A DNA stretch of 64,000 nucleotides, from NCBI RefSeq assembly GCF_024832785.1, contig NZ_CP116615.1:3782001-3846000 (forward strand), read 5' to 3'. The notes beneath the pieces are model-generated. The model saw only the letters and a program-made list of their open reading frames with translations, searched no databases and was not told the DNA's origin. How positions within the stretch are numbered: position 1 is the first letter of the stretch; each line of letters begins with the position of its first letter. Source of the DNA: Fontisphaera persica (GTDB taxonomy: Bacteria > Verrucomicrobiota > Verrucomicrobiia > Limisphaerales > Fontisphaeraceae). The translations under genes were made by a program, and so were the position numbers. This document shows, piece by piece, positions 22,777 through 32,128 of the stretch.

Positions 22777-23173
22777 TTCGGCCTTGATCAATGCCTTGGT
22801 CTCCCGCCCAGTGATGGAGAAATTGAGCCAAGGCCCCGCAAACCACTTCACCCGGTCACATGGATTTTGTGAGGTGTTTTCAACCATCACCGGCCGAGGA
22901 CTGCCTTGCAAAGGTGGCGGACGAGTGAAGGTCCTGCCTGGCGATGCCGCCCAAATCATTGAAGACCTTGCCGCGCATTTGACGGTGCGCGACCTTGACT
23001 TGGCGGAAACCATGGAGACCTTGAAAAGCGCGGCTGGCCTCGGAGTTCAAGGCCCGCAAATCTATGATCTCTTGCATGTAAAAAGTGCTTTAATGTGTGG
23101 TGCCGCGGTGATTTACACGCGGGACGCCGATTTTAAAGCCATCCAGCCAGGGTTGCAAATTGAGAGGCCTTAA
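22757..23173 (+). CDS. PIN-domain (VapC-like) ribonuclease toxin
   Basis: The protein has 138 residues from the ATG at 22757. PIN acidic residues are visible: D6 in YWDSSALINALV, E39 in GFCEVFSTI, D104 in IYDLLHVKSAL and D123/D125 in YTRDADF. VapC-type enzymes cleave tRNA or rRNA in a Mg-dependent manner and are neutralised by the upstream antitoxin. The stop codon overlaps the convergent ATPase stop in a shared TTAA (23170-23173). The decayed relative at 18.3 kb has lost this gene but kept its antitoxin. Confidence 0.85.
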   Translation: MKCYWDSSALINALVSRPVMEKLSQGPANHFTRSHGFCEVFSTITGRGLPCKGGGRVKVLPGDAAQIIEDLAAHLTVRDLDLAETMETLKSAAGLGVQGPQIYDLLHVKSALMCGAAVIYTRDADFKAIQPGLQIERP

Positions 23174-23787
23174 AACACCTTCCCCCGCAGATCGGCCCCG
23201 GAGTCCAGGTTGAGGGAAAGAAACGATCCTAGGGCCATTTCCGGCGCGGCAAGGGGCCTTCCTGCGAGCGAGTCCACAAACCGGACGGCGTTTTCGCCTT
23301 GGAGGCGGAAACAGACCAGTTCCGAAACCTCGTTGGTGATTGCCTCGTTGAGCCGGTTGGGCCTTTGGGTGCAAAAAACCGTTTCCAGGCCCCGTTTGCG
23401 GCCGGTTTGAATGCACAGGGCCAGCTCCTGGGGGATGGTGAGTGGGCCGCAGTACTTCCAGACTTCATCAATGAGCAGGATTTTGCGGCCTGGCCCACGG
23501 CCGGCGGCTTCGTAGGCCCATTCACAGAAGAAGCGGAAGGCCTGGGGAAGCTGGCCGGGAAACATGGCGTGGGGATCGTAGATCACCCAGCCAGTGGCCA
23601 GGTCTTCCTCCAGATCGCGGGCGGTGGCGGCGGCGGGGAGGTCCAGGCGCTGGGCGGCCTCGCCGTCCGGATCAAAGATGAACCGGCAGGCCACGCCCTG
23701 GACATTGACGAGGTAGCGGAAGGCAAAGGTGGTCTTGCCGGAGCCGGAGACGCCGCAGATCAGGGTGACGCTACGCTTGGGGAGCAT
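23170..23787 (-). CDS. HerA/FtsK-superfamily P-loop ATPase (candidate genome-packaging ATPase)
   Basis: The protein has 205 residues. Walker A GVSGSGKT is at 12-19, Walker B KILLIDEVW at 102-110, then TQRPNRLNEAITNEVSELV with a sensor Gln at 141, and CFRL with an Arg at 161. This arrangement fits the HerA/FtsK/A32 group, which includes packaging ATPases of tailless membrane-containing viruses and the Zot proteins of filamentous phages. Size (about 200) fits the compact viral forms. Its ATG lies 14 bp inside the end of an upstream small gene (coupled). With no capsid gene in sight, the packaging role is inference; DNA transfer or segregation is an alternative. Confidence 0.75.
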   Translation of the reverse strand: MLPKRSVTLICGVSGSGKTTFAFRYLVNVQGVACRFIFDPDGEAAQRLDLPAAATARDLEEDLATGWVIYDPHAMFPGQLPQAFRFFCEWAYEAAGRGPGRKILLIDEVWKYCGPLTIPQELALCIQTGRKRGLETVFCTQRPNRLNEAITNEVSELVCFRLQGENAVRFVDSLAGRPLAAPEMALGSFLSLNLDSGADLRGKVF

Positions 23788-24009
23788 CCTTGGGAGCCGT
23801 GGGTGGCGGGGCGGGCTTGGGCGGCGGAGCCTGGGCGGCGATCAGGCGGTCGAGCTTGGCGCTCAGGGCCAGGTGATGCGCCACCAGGGTGGCCAGGGCG
23901 GTGCCCAGGATGACTTCCGGGGCGTTTTCGGCGCCGATGCCGGACTGGTTGAGCCACTTGGCGGCGCAGATCGGGCCGGCGGAGACCAGGGCGGCCTTGG
24001 CTGGGGCGG
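23771..24009 (-). pseudogene. Small Pro/Ala-tailed protein gene missing its start
   Basis: The open minus-strand frame reads AALVSAGPICAAKWLNQS, then a hydrophobic stretch APEVILGTALATLVAHH, and a Pro-rich tail PPPKPAPPPTAPKD. Its TAG stop (23771-23773) lies inside the ATPase gene start, so it was translationally coupled. No ATG, GTG or TTG start is found at a sensible place; upstream it merges out of frame with integrase sequence. The gene seems to have lost its 5' part in a deletion. The hydrophobic helix suggests a small membrane-associated protein, such as a minor virion or holin-like protein. Confidence 0.5.
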
Positions 24010-24622
24010 GCCAGCAAAGTATTGAATGGCCAGGAGGCGCATTAAATCGCGATCCCGTTGATAGGCCAAATCCAGGATGCGGCGGACTTGCTCCGGGGTG
24101 TGAATGCCGGGGGGGTGATCTGAGGGGCGCGGTTTATCCACGGCTAAAGCGGGATTGGTGGCGGCCAGGCCACGGCGCTGGCACCAGGAGAAAAAAGTCC
24201 GTAGGTCAGTGATCACATTTTTCCGGGTGGTGTTGTTCCAGGCAGGGGAGGTAATGAATTCTTCAATGTCCGCCGGTTTGATTTCGTGCAAAAGCAGGTT
24301 TTCCCAGCCTTCTAAAAAGTGAGAAAGAGACCAGCGGAGGGATTGGAGGTAGTGCCGGGTGAGGCCGGCGCGGGCCTTGGCGATCAGGAATTCATTGGCG
24401 GCGGCCTGAAGCGGGTGAGGGTGGGAATGGGGAGGGGGGAGGTGGCTGGGGAGGTGGGCGCCGGTCAGGGCCTGGGCGGCCTGGGCGAGGGCTTGGGCGG
24501 CTTGGGCCAGGGCCTGGGCGAGGAGCTCTTCAGGTTGGCCCTTCAGGGAGGGGGGAAAGATGGATTGAAACGGCGCGTTTTGTTCCGTTTTGACTTGCAC
24601 TGGCGCGTTCGTTTTTTCGCCT

Positions 24623-24645
<23 letters not shown>
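24010..24645 (-). pseudogene. Tyrosine integrase, N-terminal part only
   Basis: It starts MPFPLANTGEKTNAPVQVK. A low-complexity AQALAQAAQAL repeat follows, then a SAM-like core-binding domain (FLIAKARAGLTRHYLQSLRW; SPAWNNTTRKNVITDLRTFF; WCQRRGLAATNPA) and the start of the catalytic domain (LMRLLAIQYFAG). After YFAG, where R-x-E is expected, the frame turns into Pro/Ser-rich nonsense and stops at 23863. The catalytic Arg, His-x-x-Arg and Tyr are absent, so it cannot recombine DNA. The ATG is only 10 bp past the tRNA 3' end, in the same direction. Confidence 0.8.
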
Positions 24646-24732
<87 letters not shown>

Positions 24733-24747
24733 TTCCGTAGGGAGGCT

Positions 24748-24776
24748 AATGTACTCAACGGCGGCGGGTCTGGCAA
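24748..24776 (-). promoter_or_regulatory. Promoter of the initiator tRNA gene
   Basis: On the minus strand, TTGCCA (24776-24771) and TACATT (24753-24748) are 17 bp apart, and the tRNA begins 15 bp downstream of the -10 box. Because the integrase start lies just past the tRNA, read-through from here could express the integrase of an integrated element. Confidence 0.65.
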
Positions 24777-24796
24777 GGGGGGTTTTCGGATTTTTT

Positions 24797-25333
24797 TTAT
24801 CCGACGCTGCTGACAAAGCCGGTGATTTTGGAGGGGCGCAGGCGGAGGAGGCGGTGGACGTAGGGGTTTTTCTTCCACTCGGTCAGCCGGGTGCGCAGGA
24901 CGTTGGGGGTGGGAATCCAGAGGGAGCCGCCCAGTTCTTCTTCATCGTCGCGGGCGGGGCCGAAGTAGAGAAAGAGGCAGAGGCCGAGGGTCTCTTCCTC
25001 CTGGTCTTCGCCTTCTTCAACGGTGAGCTGGCGGGTGAGGCCAATCCATTCGTATTCCTGTTCGTCGAAGTCCACTTCTTCGTCTTCCAGGTCGCGGAAG
25101 TCCACGAAGTTGGTGATGAGGTGGGGGCAGTTGGCGCCCCATTCGAGGAGGACCATGTCGCCTTCTTCATCCAATTCGGCGCCTTCCACGCGGGTGGTGC
25201 AGTAGAAATCGAAGAAGGTGGCGAGTACATCCGCCGCGGGGAGGGCAGGGTTTTTGAGGGCGGGAAGGCAAAGCTCGCGGAAGCTCTGGACGGCTTCTTC
25301 GAGGCTGATGGTTTGCGACAAGCCGTTGCTCAT
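24797..25333 (-). CDS. Hypothetical acidic protein
   Basis: The protein has 178 residues from the ATG at 25333; the frame is open further upstream, but only with Pro-rich, shadow-like sequence. It is markedly acidic, with clusters such as DLEDEEVDFDEQEYEW and VEEGEDQEEET. The end (YVHRLLRLRPSKITGFVSS) is basic. No signal peptide, membrane helix or known domain is recognised. It is separated from the downstream tRNA by 64 bp and from the upstream PseI gene by about 130 bp. It is outside the element and probably a resident gene. Confidence 0.75.
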   Translation of the reverse strand: MSNGLSQTISLEEAVQSFRELCLPALKNPALPAADVLATFFDFYCTTRVEGAELDEEGDMVLLEWGANCPHLITNFVDFRDLEDEEVDFDEQEYEWIGLTRQLTVEEGEDQEEETLGLCLFLYFGPARDDEEELGGSLWIPTPNVLRTRLTEWKKNPYVHRLLRLRPSKITGFVSSVG

Positions 25334-25463
25334 AGTGGTGGCGATGGTGATTCTGGAAATAAAGTCGCAGCACCCAAGCGGTTGTGCAAGCGGTTTTTCC
25401 AGACGGGGCAATTTTTGGGCGGGGGTGGCCGGGGGGCGAAGGCCAGGGGGCGGCGGGGCGGGG

Positions 25464-26522
25464 TCAGTCGCTGGCAATCAGGTCCCATTGGAGGGGGGTG
25501 CCGCGGGGGATGTCGCAGGCGGCGCGGCGGCCCAGGATGGTGTCGTAATGGCGGGGGTGCAGGCCGGCGGCGGGGCGGAGGGAGCGGACGTTTTGCGGGG
25601 TAAAAGTGTCACCGGCACGCATATCGGCCACGACAAAGAGGGAGCGGCGGAACTGGCGGCTTTTGCTTTCCTGGGGGCTGACGGTGTAGTTGACTTCGCC
25701 GAGGGCGCGTTCGGCGTCGCGGACGGCCTGGACCATGGCGCGAAATTCCGCCGGTTCAAGGGAGAAGGCGGAGTCCGGCCCGGGGAGGGAGCGCGACAGG
25801 ATGAAGTGTTTTTCGAGGATGCAGGCGCCGAGGGCCACGGCGGCGACGGGGGCGGCGAGGCCCAGGGTGTGGTCGGAAAGGCCCACGGGGAGCTGGAAGC
25901 GGCGGGCCAGGTCGGCGAGGGTGCGGAGGTGCATTTCTTCGGGGGGGGCGGGGTAGGCGCTGGTGCATTTGAGGAGCGCCAGTTCGCGGCAGCCGGCGGC
26001 GCGCAGGGTTTCGACGGCTTCGGTGATTTCTTCGAGGGTGGCCATGCCGGTGGAGGCGATGACGGGTTTGCCGGTGGCGGCGACTTTGCGGAGGAGGGGG
26101 AGGTCCACCAGCTCGAAGGAGGCGATTTTGTAGGCGGGGACGTCGAGTTGCTGGAGGAAGTCCACGGCGGTGAAGTCAAAGGGGGTGGAGAAGAAGTGGA
26201 GGCCCAGCTCCTGGGCGAGGGCCTGGAGGCGTGGAGTCCATTCCCAGGGCATGGCGGCCTGCTGGTAAAGTTCGTGGAGGGTGCGGCCGTCCCAGAGGGT
26301 GCCGCCCTGGATGCGAAACCACGGCTGGTCGGAGGCGAGGGTGAGGGTGTCGGCGGTATAGGTTTGGATTTTGACGGCGTCCGCGCCGGCGGCTTTCATG
26401 GCGCGGAGGGTTTGGGCGGCTTGTTCAAAATTGCCGCCGTGGTTGGCGGAGAGTTCGGCGATGATATAGACGGGGTGGCCCGGGCCGATGGGGCGTCCGG
26501 CGATGTGAAGGAGCGGGTTCAT
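25464..26522 (-). CDS. pseI: Pseudaminic acid synthase (NeuB/PseI family)
   Basis: The protein has 352 residues from the ATG at 26522, whose ATGA overlaps the upstream stop (an in-frame ATG at 26537 is possible). The NeuB-type TIM barrel starts with HPVYIIAELSANHGGNFEQA and has DAVKIQTYTADTLTL, FFSTPFDFTAVDFL, YKIASFELVDLPLL and GLSDHTLG; a C-terminal SAF antifreeze-like domain follows (residues ~290-350). It condenses a 2,4-diacetamido hexose with phosphoenolpyruvate to give a nonulosonic acid. The YTADTLT motif and the PseG-PseH neighbour favour pseudaminic over sialic or legionaminic acid. The product decorates surface glycans. Confidence 0.88.
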   Translation of the reverse strand: MNPLLHIAGRPIGPGHPVYIIAELSANHGGNFEQAAQTLRAMKAAGADAVKIQTYTADTLTLASDQPWFRIQGGTLWDGRTLHELYQQAAMPWEWTPRLQALAQELGLHFFSTPFDFTAVDFLQQLDVPAYKIASFELVDLPLLRKVAATGKPVIASTGMATLEEITEAVETLRAAGCRELALLKCTSAYPAPPEEMHLRTLADLARRFQLPVGLSDHTLGLAAPVAAVALGACILEKHFILSRSLPGPDSAFSLEPAEFRAMVQAVRDAERALGEVNYTVSPQESKSRQFRRSLFVVADMRAGDTFTPQNVRSLRPAAGLHPRHYDTILGRRAACDIPRGTPLQWDLIASD

Positions 26523-28027
26523 AGGGGGCGTTTCCATTCATAGACCAGGGCGGGCTGGCCGCGCACGTCTTTTTCGGCCCAGGGCAGGAAATCCGCTTTG
26601 GCGAAGGCGCGGAGGGAGGGCTGGTTGTCGGGCTTAATCCAGGCTTCGACGCGGCGGATTTCGGGGTGTTCGCGGCAGAGCTTGCGGCAGGCGGCCCAGA
26701 TGAGCAGCGTGCCCCAACCCTGGCCGCGCGTTTCGGCGGACAAGCTGATGGAGATGGTGGCGGTGTGGCCGTCCAGGGCAAAGCGCGCCTGGCCCACAGG
26801 GCGGCCGGGGGTGGCTTCGGCAATCCAGAGGACGTGGCGGGGGTCGGCCAGCCGGGCCTTGAACCAAGCCAAATGATGTTCCCAGGAGACGGGTTCGGGG
26901 GAGAAGGAGACGGCGCGGACGGAGGGTTCATTGAACCATTCGTACACCAGGCGGGCGTCGTTCGAGGTGGCGGGGCGCAGGCGGACCTCGTTTTCGCGCA
27001 GATGCAGGCAGACGCGCTCGGCGCCGCGGCCGTCCACCAAAGCCCGTCCAGCGGCTGACATGGCGGCCCGGCGCGTGGCATCAGCGGCGAGGGCGGTAAG
27101 CGCGGCGGCGATTTGGTCGGGGGTGGCGGTTTCATGCCAGCCGAGGTTGACGGCGGCGCCGGCCGCGGCCAGCTCGTGGCAATTGCGCCGCTGGTTATCG
27201 GCCAGGCACAGGAGGAGGGCGGGCAGGCCCATGAAGGCCAGCTCCCACACGGTGGTGCCACCGGCGGCGATGGCAAGGTCGGCTTCAGCCATGCGGGCGG
27301 GCATGTCCGGGACATGAGGCAGGCATTGATGGGGGGTGCCGGCGAGGGCGCGGGCCAGGGCAGCGGCGTGGGGGTTGGCCGCGCCGGCCAGGACAAGGGC
27401 CTGGGGGGCGGCGCCGCCCAGGAGGTGCAGGGCTTCGATGACCTTGGCGGTGGCGTTGGCGGGGTCGCTGCCGCCGAGGGTCACGAGCAGTTTTTGGGCT
27501 TGCGCGGGAAAGGTGCGCGGGGAGTGGCGCCAGCGGGCAAACTCGCGGCGGAGCAAGGCATAGCGAGGCCCCAGCAGCAGTTCGGTGCGCGGCGGGACAT
27601 GGGGATACCAGGCTGGGGCGGCGCCGAGGTTTTGATTCAGAAGCAGGTCCGGGGCAAACTCGGCCGGCACGCCGAAATCATCCACCCAGAGGACTTGCAA
27701 GCCGGCGGCTTGCAGCATGGCGCAGAGCGGCAGGGGGAACTGGTAGCCGTCCACCACCACCCAGCGGGCGTCGTGCTGGGCGGCGGTCTGGGCGGTGAAA
27801 CGGGTATCCTCCCCTGCGCTGGTCTCCGGGGGCAAAGGAATCACTGTAGCGTTTTGCGCCTGGGCGCGGGCGGCCAGGGCGGGCGGCAGGTCGCGGCTGA
27901 GCAAAACGGCCTGACCACCTGCGGCTTGCCAGGCCTCGGCCAGGGCCAGGCAGCGCATCACATGCCCCGTGCCCATGGCGGGCGAGGCATCAGCGCGCAG
28001 CAACAGCGTTCGTGGTTTGATAATCAT
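26519..28027 (-). CDS. PseG-PseH fusion: nucleotide-sugar hydrolase plus GNAT N-acetyltransferase
   Basis: The protein has 502 residues from the ATG at 28027. Residues 1-340 are PseG-like, a GT-B-fold hydrolase (LLLRADASPAMGTGHVMRCL; LLVTLGGSDPANAT; AIAAGGTTVWELAFMGLPAL) that removes UDP from the activated sugar. Residues ~350-502 are a GNAT acetyltransferase like PseH (VRLRPATSNDARLVYEWFNE; SISLSAETRGQGWGTLLI). These two steps are usually separate proteins, acting directly before PseI, whose gene overlaps this one by 4 bp. PseB, PseC and PseF are not in the window. Confidence 0.85.
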   Translation of the reverse strand: MIIKPRTLLLRADASPAMGTGHVMRCLALAEAWQAAGGQAVLLSRDLPPALAARAQAQNATVIPLPPETSAGEDTRFTAQTAAQHDARWVVVDGYQFPLPLCAMLQAAGLQVLWVDDFGVPAEFAPDLLLNQNLGAAPAWYPHVPPRTELLLGPRYALLRREFARWRHSPRTFPAQAQKLLVTLGGSDPANATAKVIEALHLLGGAAPQALVLAGAANPHAAALARALAGTPHQCLPHVPDMPARMAEADLAIAAGGTTVWELAFMGLPALLLCLADNQRRNCHELAAAGAAVNLGWHETATPDQIAAALTALAADATRRAAMSAAGRALVDGRGAERVCLHLRENEVRLRPATSNDARLVYEWFNEPSVRAVSFSPEPVSWEHHLAWFKARLADPRHVLWIAEATPGRPVGQARFALDGHTATISISLSAETRGQGWGTLLIWAACRKLCREHPEIRRVEAWIKPDNQPSLRAFAKADFLPWAEKDVRGQPALVYEWKRPL

Positions 28028-28180
28028 CCTCAAGCCTTGGTTGAGGCAGCGGTCAGAGCTTTTGTACACGAAAACGCCCGGCGTACGAAGCAAAGTTTTT
28101 GCGGCGGGGAGCAGGCCCGGTGTGGGTTTGCACGGGGCGCGCGCGGGCGGGGCGGCGGTGGCGGGCGGGTTGCCGGCGTG

Positions 28181-31100
28181 CTAGGCCATGGGGGGAGGCG
28201 TACTGTGTTTGGTTTGTTCGAGGGTGCGGGTGAGTTCGAGCACGTGTTGTTGGAGCTGCTCCCAGAGGGAGGCTGCCACGGGGCCGGTCTGGCCTTCATG
28301 GCCGAGTTTTTCCAATTCTGCGCACAGGGCGGCGAGGCGGGCGGCACCCATGTTGCGGGCGCTGCCTTTGAGGCTGTGGGCGGCATTTTTCAGGGCAGCG
28401 GCATCCTGGCGGTGGACGGCGTCGCCGATGAGCTGGAGGCGGCGGGGGAGGTCTTGCAGGAATAAATCAATCATTTCCACGACGGGGTCGGGCTGGCCGG
28501 CTTGTTGTAACTGGCGCAGGCGCAGCAGGGCCTGGTTATCGAGCACGGGCAGGGTGGCGTCGCCGCCGGGGTTGGCGGGCGGGGAGGTTTCCGGCGTGGC
28601 CGGCGCGGGCGTGGCAGCCGGCGCGGGCGCGGCAGGGCGGATGGGGATGCCGGCGCGGGTGAAGGCGGCCAATAATTCGCTGAGTTCCACCGGTTTTTGG
28701 ACGTAATCATCCATGCCGGCGGCGAGGCAGCGTTCGCGGTCGCCGAGGAGGGCGTTGGCGGTGATGGCGATGAGGTAAGGGCGGGAGCGGAGGGGCGGCT
28801 GGGCCTGGGGGTCGTGGAGGCGGCGTTTGATTTCGCGGGCGGCGGTGTAGCCGTCCATTTCGGGCATGTTGCAGTCCAGCAGGACCACGTCGTAGGGGAT
28901 GCGCTCCAGGGCTTCGATGGCTTCCTTGCCGTTGGCCACAGCGTCGGCGCGGAGGCCCAGCTTGGCCAGTTGCCGCAGGGCCACCTTTTGGTTGACGGGG
29001 TTGTCTTCGGCCACGAGGACGCGCAACGTGCGGGAGGGGTCCACAGGGCGAAGGACGGCGTCGGGCAGCAGCGGATGCAGGAGGTCCTCGCGGCCGGTGG
29101 CCAAACCGATGAGGCACTCGAGCAGGCGCGTTTGTTTCAGCGGTTTGAAGAGGCAGAGGGCGATGCCGGCGGCGTGGAGGACTTCAGGGTCGGGGCGCTG
29201 GCCCACGAGGGTGAAGAGGAGGAGGCGGGCGTGTTCATCGAGGCCATCGGCCTTGATTTGGCGGGCCAGGGCGAGGCCGGAGACATCGGGCATCTGCATG
29301 TCGAGCAGGATGAAATCGAAGCGCTGGCCGGCGGCTTTGCGGGCGCGCAATTTTTCCATGGCCTGGGCGCTGGTGGCGGCCAGTTCGACGCGCATGCCCC
29401 AGTAGCCGAGGAGGTACTCCACCAATTCGCGGGTGGCCTGGTGGTCGTCCACCAGGAGCACGGAGAGGCCGGCCAGGGCTTGAACGTTTTGCAGGCGGCC
29501 GGGGGTGGCGGGCTGGTCGGGCACCTTGTCCAGGGGCACTTCAAACCAGAAGGTGGAGCCGTGGCCGGGGGTGGAGTGGACGCCGATGCGTCCGCCCATG
29601 AGTTCCACCAGTTGCTTGGAGATGGCCAGGCCGAGGCCGGTGCCGCCGTAGCGGCGGGTGGTGCTGCCGTCGGCCTGCACGAAACTTTGGAAAATCCGGC
29701 CCTGGGCCTCTGGCGGGATGCCGATGCCGGTATCGCGGACTTCAAAGCGGACGGTGACCTGGTGGTCGTTTTCGGCGAGCTTGGAGATGTGGACGAGCAC
29801 TTCGCCCTGTTCGGTAAATTTGACCGCGTTGCCGGCCAGGTTGAGGAGTACCTGGCGGAGGCGGCCGGCATCGCCCTGGACCATGACCGGCAGGTCGCAG
29901 TTGACCCAGGAGACCAGCTCCAGATTTTTCTGGTGGGCGCGCTCGGCGAGGACTTCGAGGGTGGTTTCAGCCAGGTCGCGGAGCGGGAAGGGGATTTTTT
30001 CCAGCGCCATACGGCCCGCCTCGATTTTGGAGAGGTCCAGCAGTTCATTGATTAAATCCTGCAGGGCACTGGCACTGGAGCGGATGATTTCCACATATTC
30101 GCGCTGTTCCTCGGTGAGGTGGGTTTCGGCCAGCAGGCCGGCGATGCCCACAATGCCGTTCATGGGGGTGCGGATTTCATGGCTGACATTGGTGAGGAAC
30201 TCGGTTTTGAGGCGGGCGGATTCGACGGCGGCGCGGCGGGCGTTTTCGCTTTCCATTTCGGCTTTTTTGCGGGCGGTGATTTCCTCGACGGTGCCCTCGT
30301 AATAGGCCACTTCGCCATTTTCATCCTGCACGGCGCGGGCGTTTTCGGAAATCCAGATGGTGCTGCCGTCGCGGCGGTACACCTCGGACTCAAAGCCGGT
30401 GACGGTGCCTTTTTCGCGCATGAGGCGGATGAATTCCTCGCGGCGGTGGGGGTTGACGTAGAGCTGGTGCTCGATGTCGGTGAGGGCGCGCATCAACTCC
30501 TCGCGCGAGTCGTAGCCGTACATGCGGGCGAGGGCGGGGTTGGCGTCGAGGTAGCGCCCGTCGGGGGTGGTCTGGAAAATGCCCTCGACGGCGCGCTCGA
30601 AGATGGTGCGGTATTTTTCCTGGGCGGTGCGCAGGGCTTTCTCGGTTTCCAGCAGGCGGGTGACTTCGGTGGAGATGCCGATGAGGCCGCGCAGATGGCC
30701 GGAGGAGCTGTAGAGCGGCACTTTATTGGTGATGACCGAGTGGGCCACGCCTTCGGCATCCACGATTTCCTCGAGTTTCTCCAACACCGGCTTGCCGGTG
30801 AGCAGGAGTTGCTGTTCCTCCTCGTAGCGGCGCTGGGCGATTTCGCGGGGCAGAAAGTCGAAGTCGGTGCGGCCGATGGCCTGGTCCGGCGAGGCCAGGC
30901 CCAGCCAGCGGGCCATGCTGGCGCTGCAACGGAGGATGCGCAGGTCCACGTCTTTGAAGTAAATCAGGTCAGGGGTGTTGGCGAGCAGGGCGCGCAACAG
31001 GTCGCGCTCGTAGGCCAGCGCCTCCTCCATCTGCTTGCGTTCGGTGACGTCCCAAAAGATGCCCTGGACGCCGATGACGTGGTTGAAGGCGTCGAAGATG

Positions 31101-31939
31101 GGGGTTTTGATGACGTGGACATAGCGCTTCTGGCCGTCCTTGGTCTGGTTGGCCTCGATGATGTCCAGGGGCTGGCGGCTCTGCATGACCATCTGGTCAT
31201 CGCGCCGGAATTTCTCCGCCATTTCCGGGGGGAAAAAGTCGAAGTCGGTGCGGCCCAGGATTTCCTCCGGCTTCAGGCCGAGCATCTGGCAGAAGCGCTG
31301 GTTGGCGAAGGTGAAGCGGCCGGCGTCGTCTTTGCGAATGATGTGCTGGGGGAGGCTTTCCACCAGGGAGTGGTAAAAGGCCTCGGATTCCTCCAGCGCC
31401 TGCATGGCGCGGTGATAATCCTCGGCGGCCTGTTCCAGGGCGCGCACATTGAGCCGCAGCTCGAGGTGGAGCATGACCTGGTGGGCGAGGATGCGCAGGG
31501 CCTCCAGTTGTTCCCACGGCAGCTCGCGGGGTTTTTCGTCCATGACGCACAGCACGCCCAGCGCATGATTCTCGCTGTTGACCAGCGGCGCGCCGGCGTA
31601 GAAGCGAATGGCGCGCCCGTCCAGCGCCAGCGGCTGGCCCGCCCAGCGCGGGTCGGCCTGCACATCGGTGACCATCATGACGCGGTGGCTGAGAATGGCC
31701 TCGGTGCAGAGACTGCCCTGGCGGGGCGCCTGGGTGACCGTCACGCCCACGCGCGATTTGAAAAACAGGCGCTCAGCGTCCACCAGGGTGATGAGGGCGA
31801 TGGGGGTGCCGGTGATTTGGGCCGCCAGGCGGGCGAGTTCATCCAGGGCTTCCTCCGGCGGGGTATCCAACACCTCGTAGCGGCTGAGCGACTCCAGCCG
31901 TTGTTGTTCATTGGGCGGCATGGGTGTGGTCATGGTCAT
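28181..31939 (-). CDS. Hybrid sensor histidine kinase: GAF-PAS-PAS-PAS-HisKA-HATPase-REC-REC-HPt
   Basis: The protein has 1252 residues from the ATG at 31939. GAF domain at ~15-165 ([20 protein letters not shown]). Three PAS domains at ~185-302, 310-432 and 440-560 (each ending in DVTER, STEVTR or VEEIT). HisKA has phospho-acceptor H587 in [12 protein letters not shown]; HATPase at ~690-805 has DTGIGIP and [10 protein letters not shown]. Receiver 1 has D880 in LLDMQMPD, receiver 2 has D1022 in [11 protein letters not shown], and the HPt domain has H1188 in [14 protein letters not shown]. No membrane segment is seen, so it senses a cytoplasmic ligand or redox/light signal. A full internal phosphorelay is present; the output regulator is not nearby. 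Confidence 0.92.
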   Translation of the reverse strand: MTMTTPMPPNEQQRLESLSRYEVLDTPPEEALDELARLAAQITGTPIALITLVDAERLFFKSRVGVTVTQAPRQGSLCTEAILSHRVMMVTDVQADPRWAGQPLALDGRAIRFYAGAPLVNSENHALGVLCVMDEKPRELPWEQLEALRILAHQVMLHLELRLNVRALEQAAEDYHRAMQALEESEAFYHSLVESLPQHIIRKDDAGRFTFANQRFCQMLGLKPEEILGRTDFDFFPPEMAEKFRRDDQMVMQSRQPLDIIEANQTKDGQKRYVHVIKTPIFDAFNHVIGVQGIFWDVTERKQMEEALAYERDLLRALLANTPDLIYFKDVDLRILRCSASMARWLGLASPDQAIGRTDFDFLPREIAQRRYEEEQQLLLTGKPVLEKLEEIVDAEGVAHSVITNKVPLYSSSGHLRGLIGISTEVTRLLETEKALRTAQEKYRTIFERAVEGIFQTTPDGRYLDANPALARMYGYDSREELMRALTDIEHQLYVNPHRREEFIRLMREKGTVTGFESEVYRRDGSTIWISENARAVQDENGEVAYYEGTVEEITARKKAEMESENARRAAVESARLKTEFLTNVSHEIRTPMNGIVGIAGLLAETHLTEEQREYVEIIRSSASALQDLINELLDLSKIEAGRMALEKIPFPLRDLAETTLEVLAERAHQKNLELVSWVNCDLPVMVQGDAGRLRQVLLNLAGNAVKFTEQGEVLVHISKLAENDHQVTVRFEVRDTGIGIPPEAQGRIFQSFVQADGSTTRRYGGTGLGLAISKQLVELMGGRIGVHSTPGHGSTFWFEVPLDKVPDQPATPGRLQNVQALAGLSVLLVDDHQATRELVEYLLGYWGMRVELAATSAQAMEKLRARKAAGQRFDFILLDMQMPDVSGLALARQIKADGLDEHARLLLFTLVGQRPDPEVLHAAGIALCLFKPLKQTRLLECLIGLATGREDLLHPLLPDAVLRPVDPSRTLRVLVAEDNPVNQKVALRQLAKLGLRADAVANGKEAIEALERIPYDVVLLDCNMPEMDGYTAAREIKRRLHDPQAQPPLRSRPYLIAITANALLGDRERCLAAGMDDYVQKPVELSELLAAFTRAGIPIRPAAPAPAATPAPATPETSPPANPGGDATLPVLDNQALLRLRQLQQAGQPDPVVEMIDLFLQDLPRRLQLIGDAVHRQDAAALKNAAHSLKGSARNMGAARLAALCAELEKLGHEGQTGPVAASLWEQLQQHVLELTRTLEQTKHSTPPPMA

Positions 31940-32128
31940 GCTCGTGATTAACCGTATCCCTTTCCGGCTCCGGCGTCCAGCGGGGCGATGGCCAGGGCCC
32001 GGGCTTTTCACCGGGGGCGGGGGGCTGGGACAGCAAGGGAAGCCGGTGGCGCCGGACTTTTTTGCTTTTGGGCTTGCGGGGAGACTGGGGCGGGGTGGTA
32101 GTATCTGGTTCAGGTTAACGCAGCTTTC

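Noticed and set aside
22757-23787. A defence island (toxin-antitoxin plus ATPase as an anti-phage system)
   Set aside because: The ATPase lies in an att-bounded element with replication and integration genes, and no effector domain is fused or adjacent; an element-maintenance role for the TA pair is simpler.
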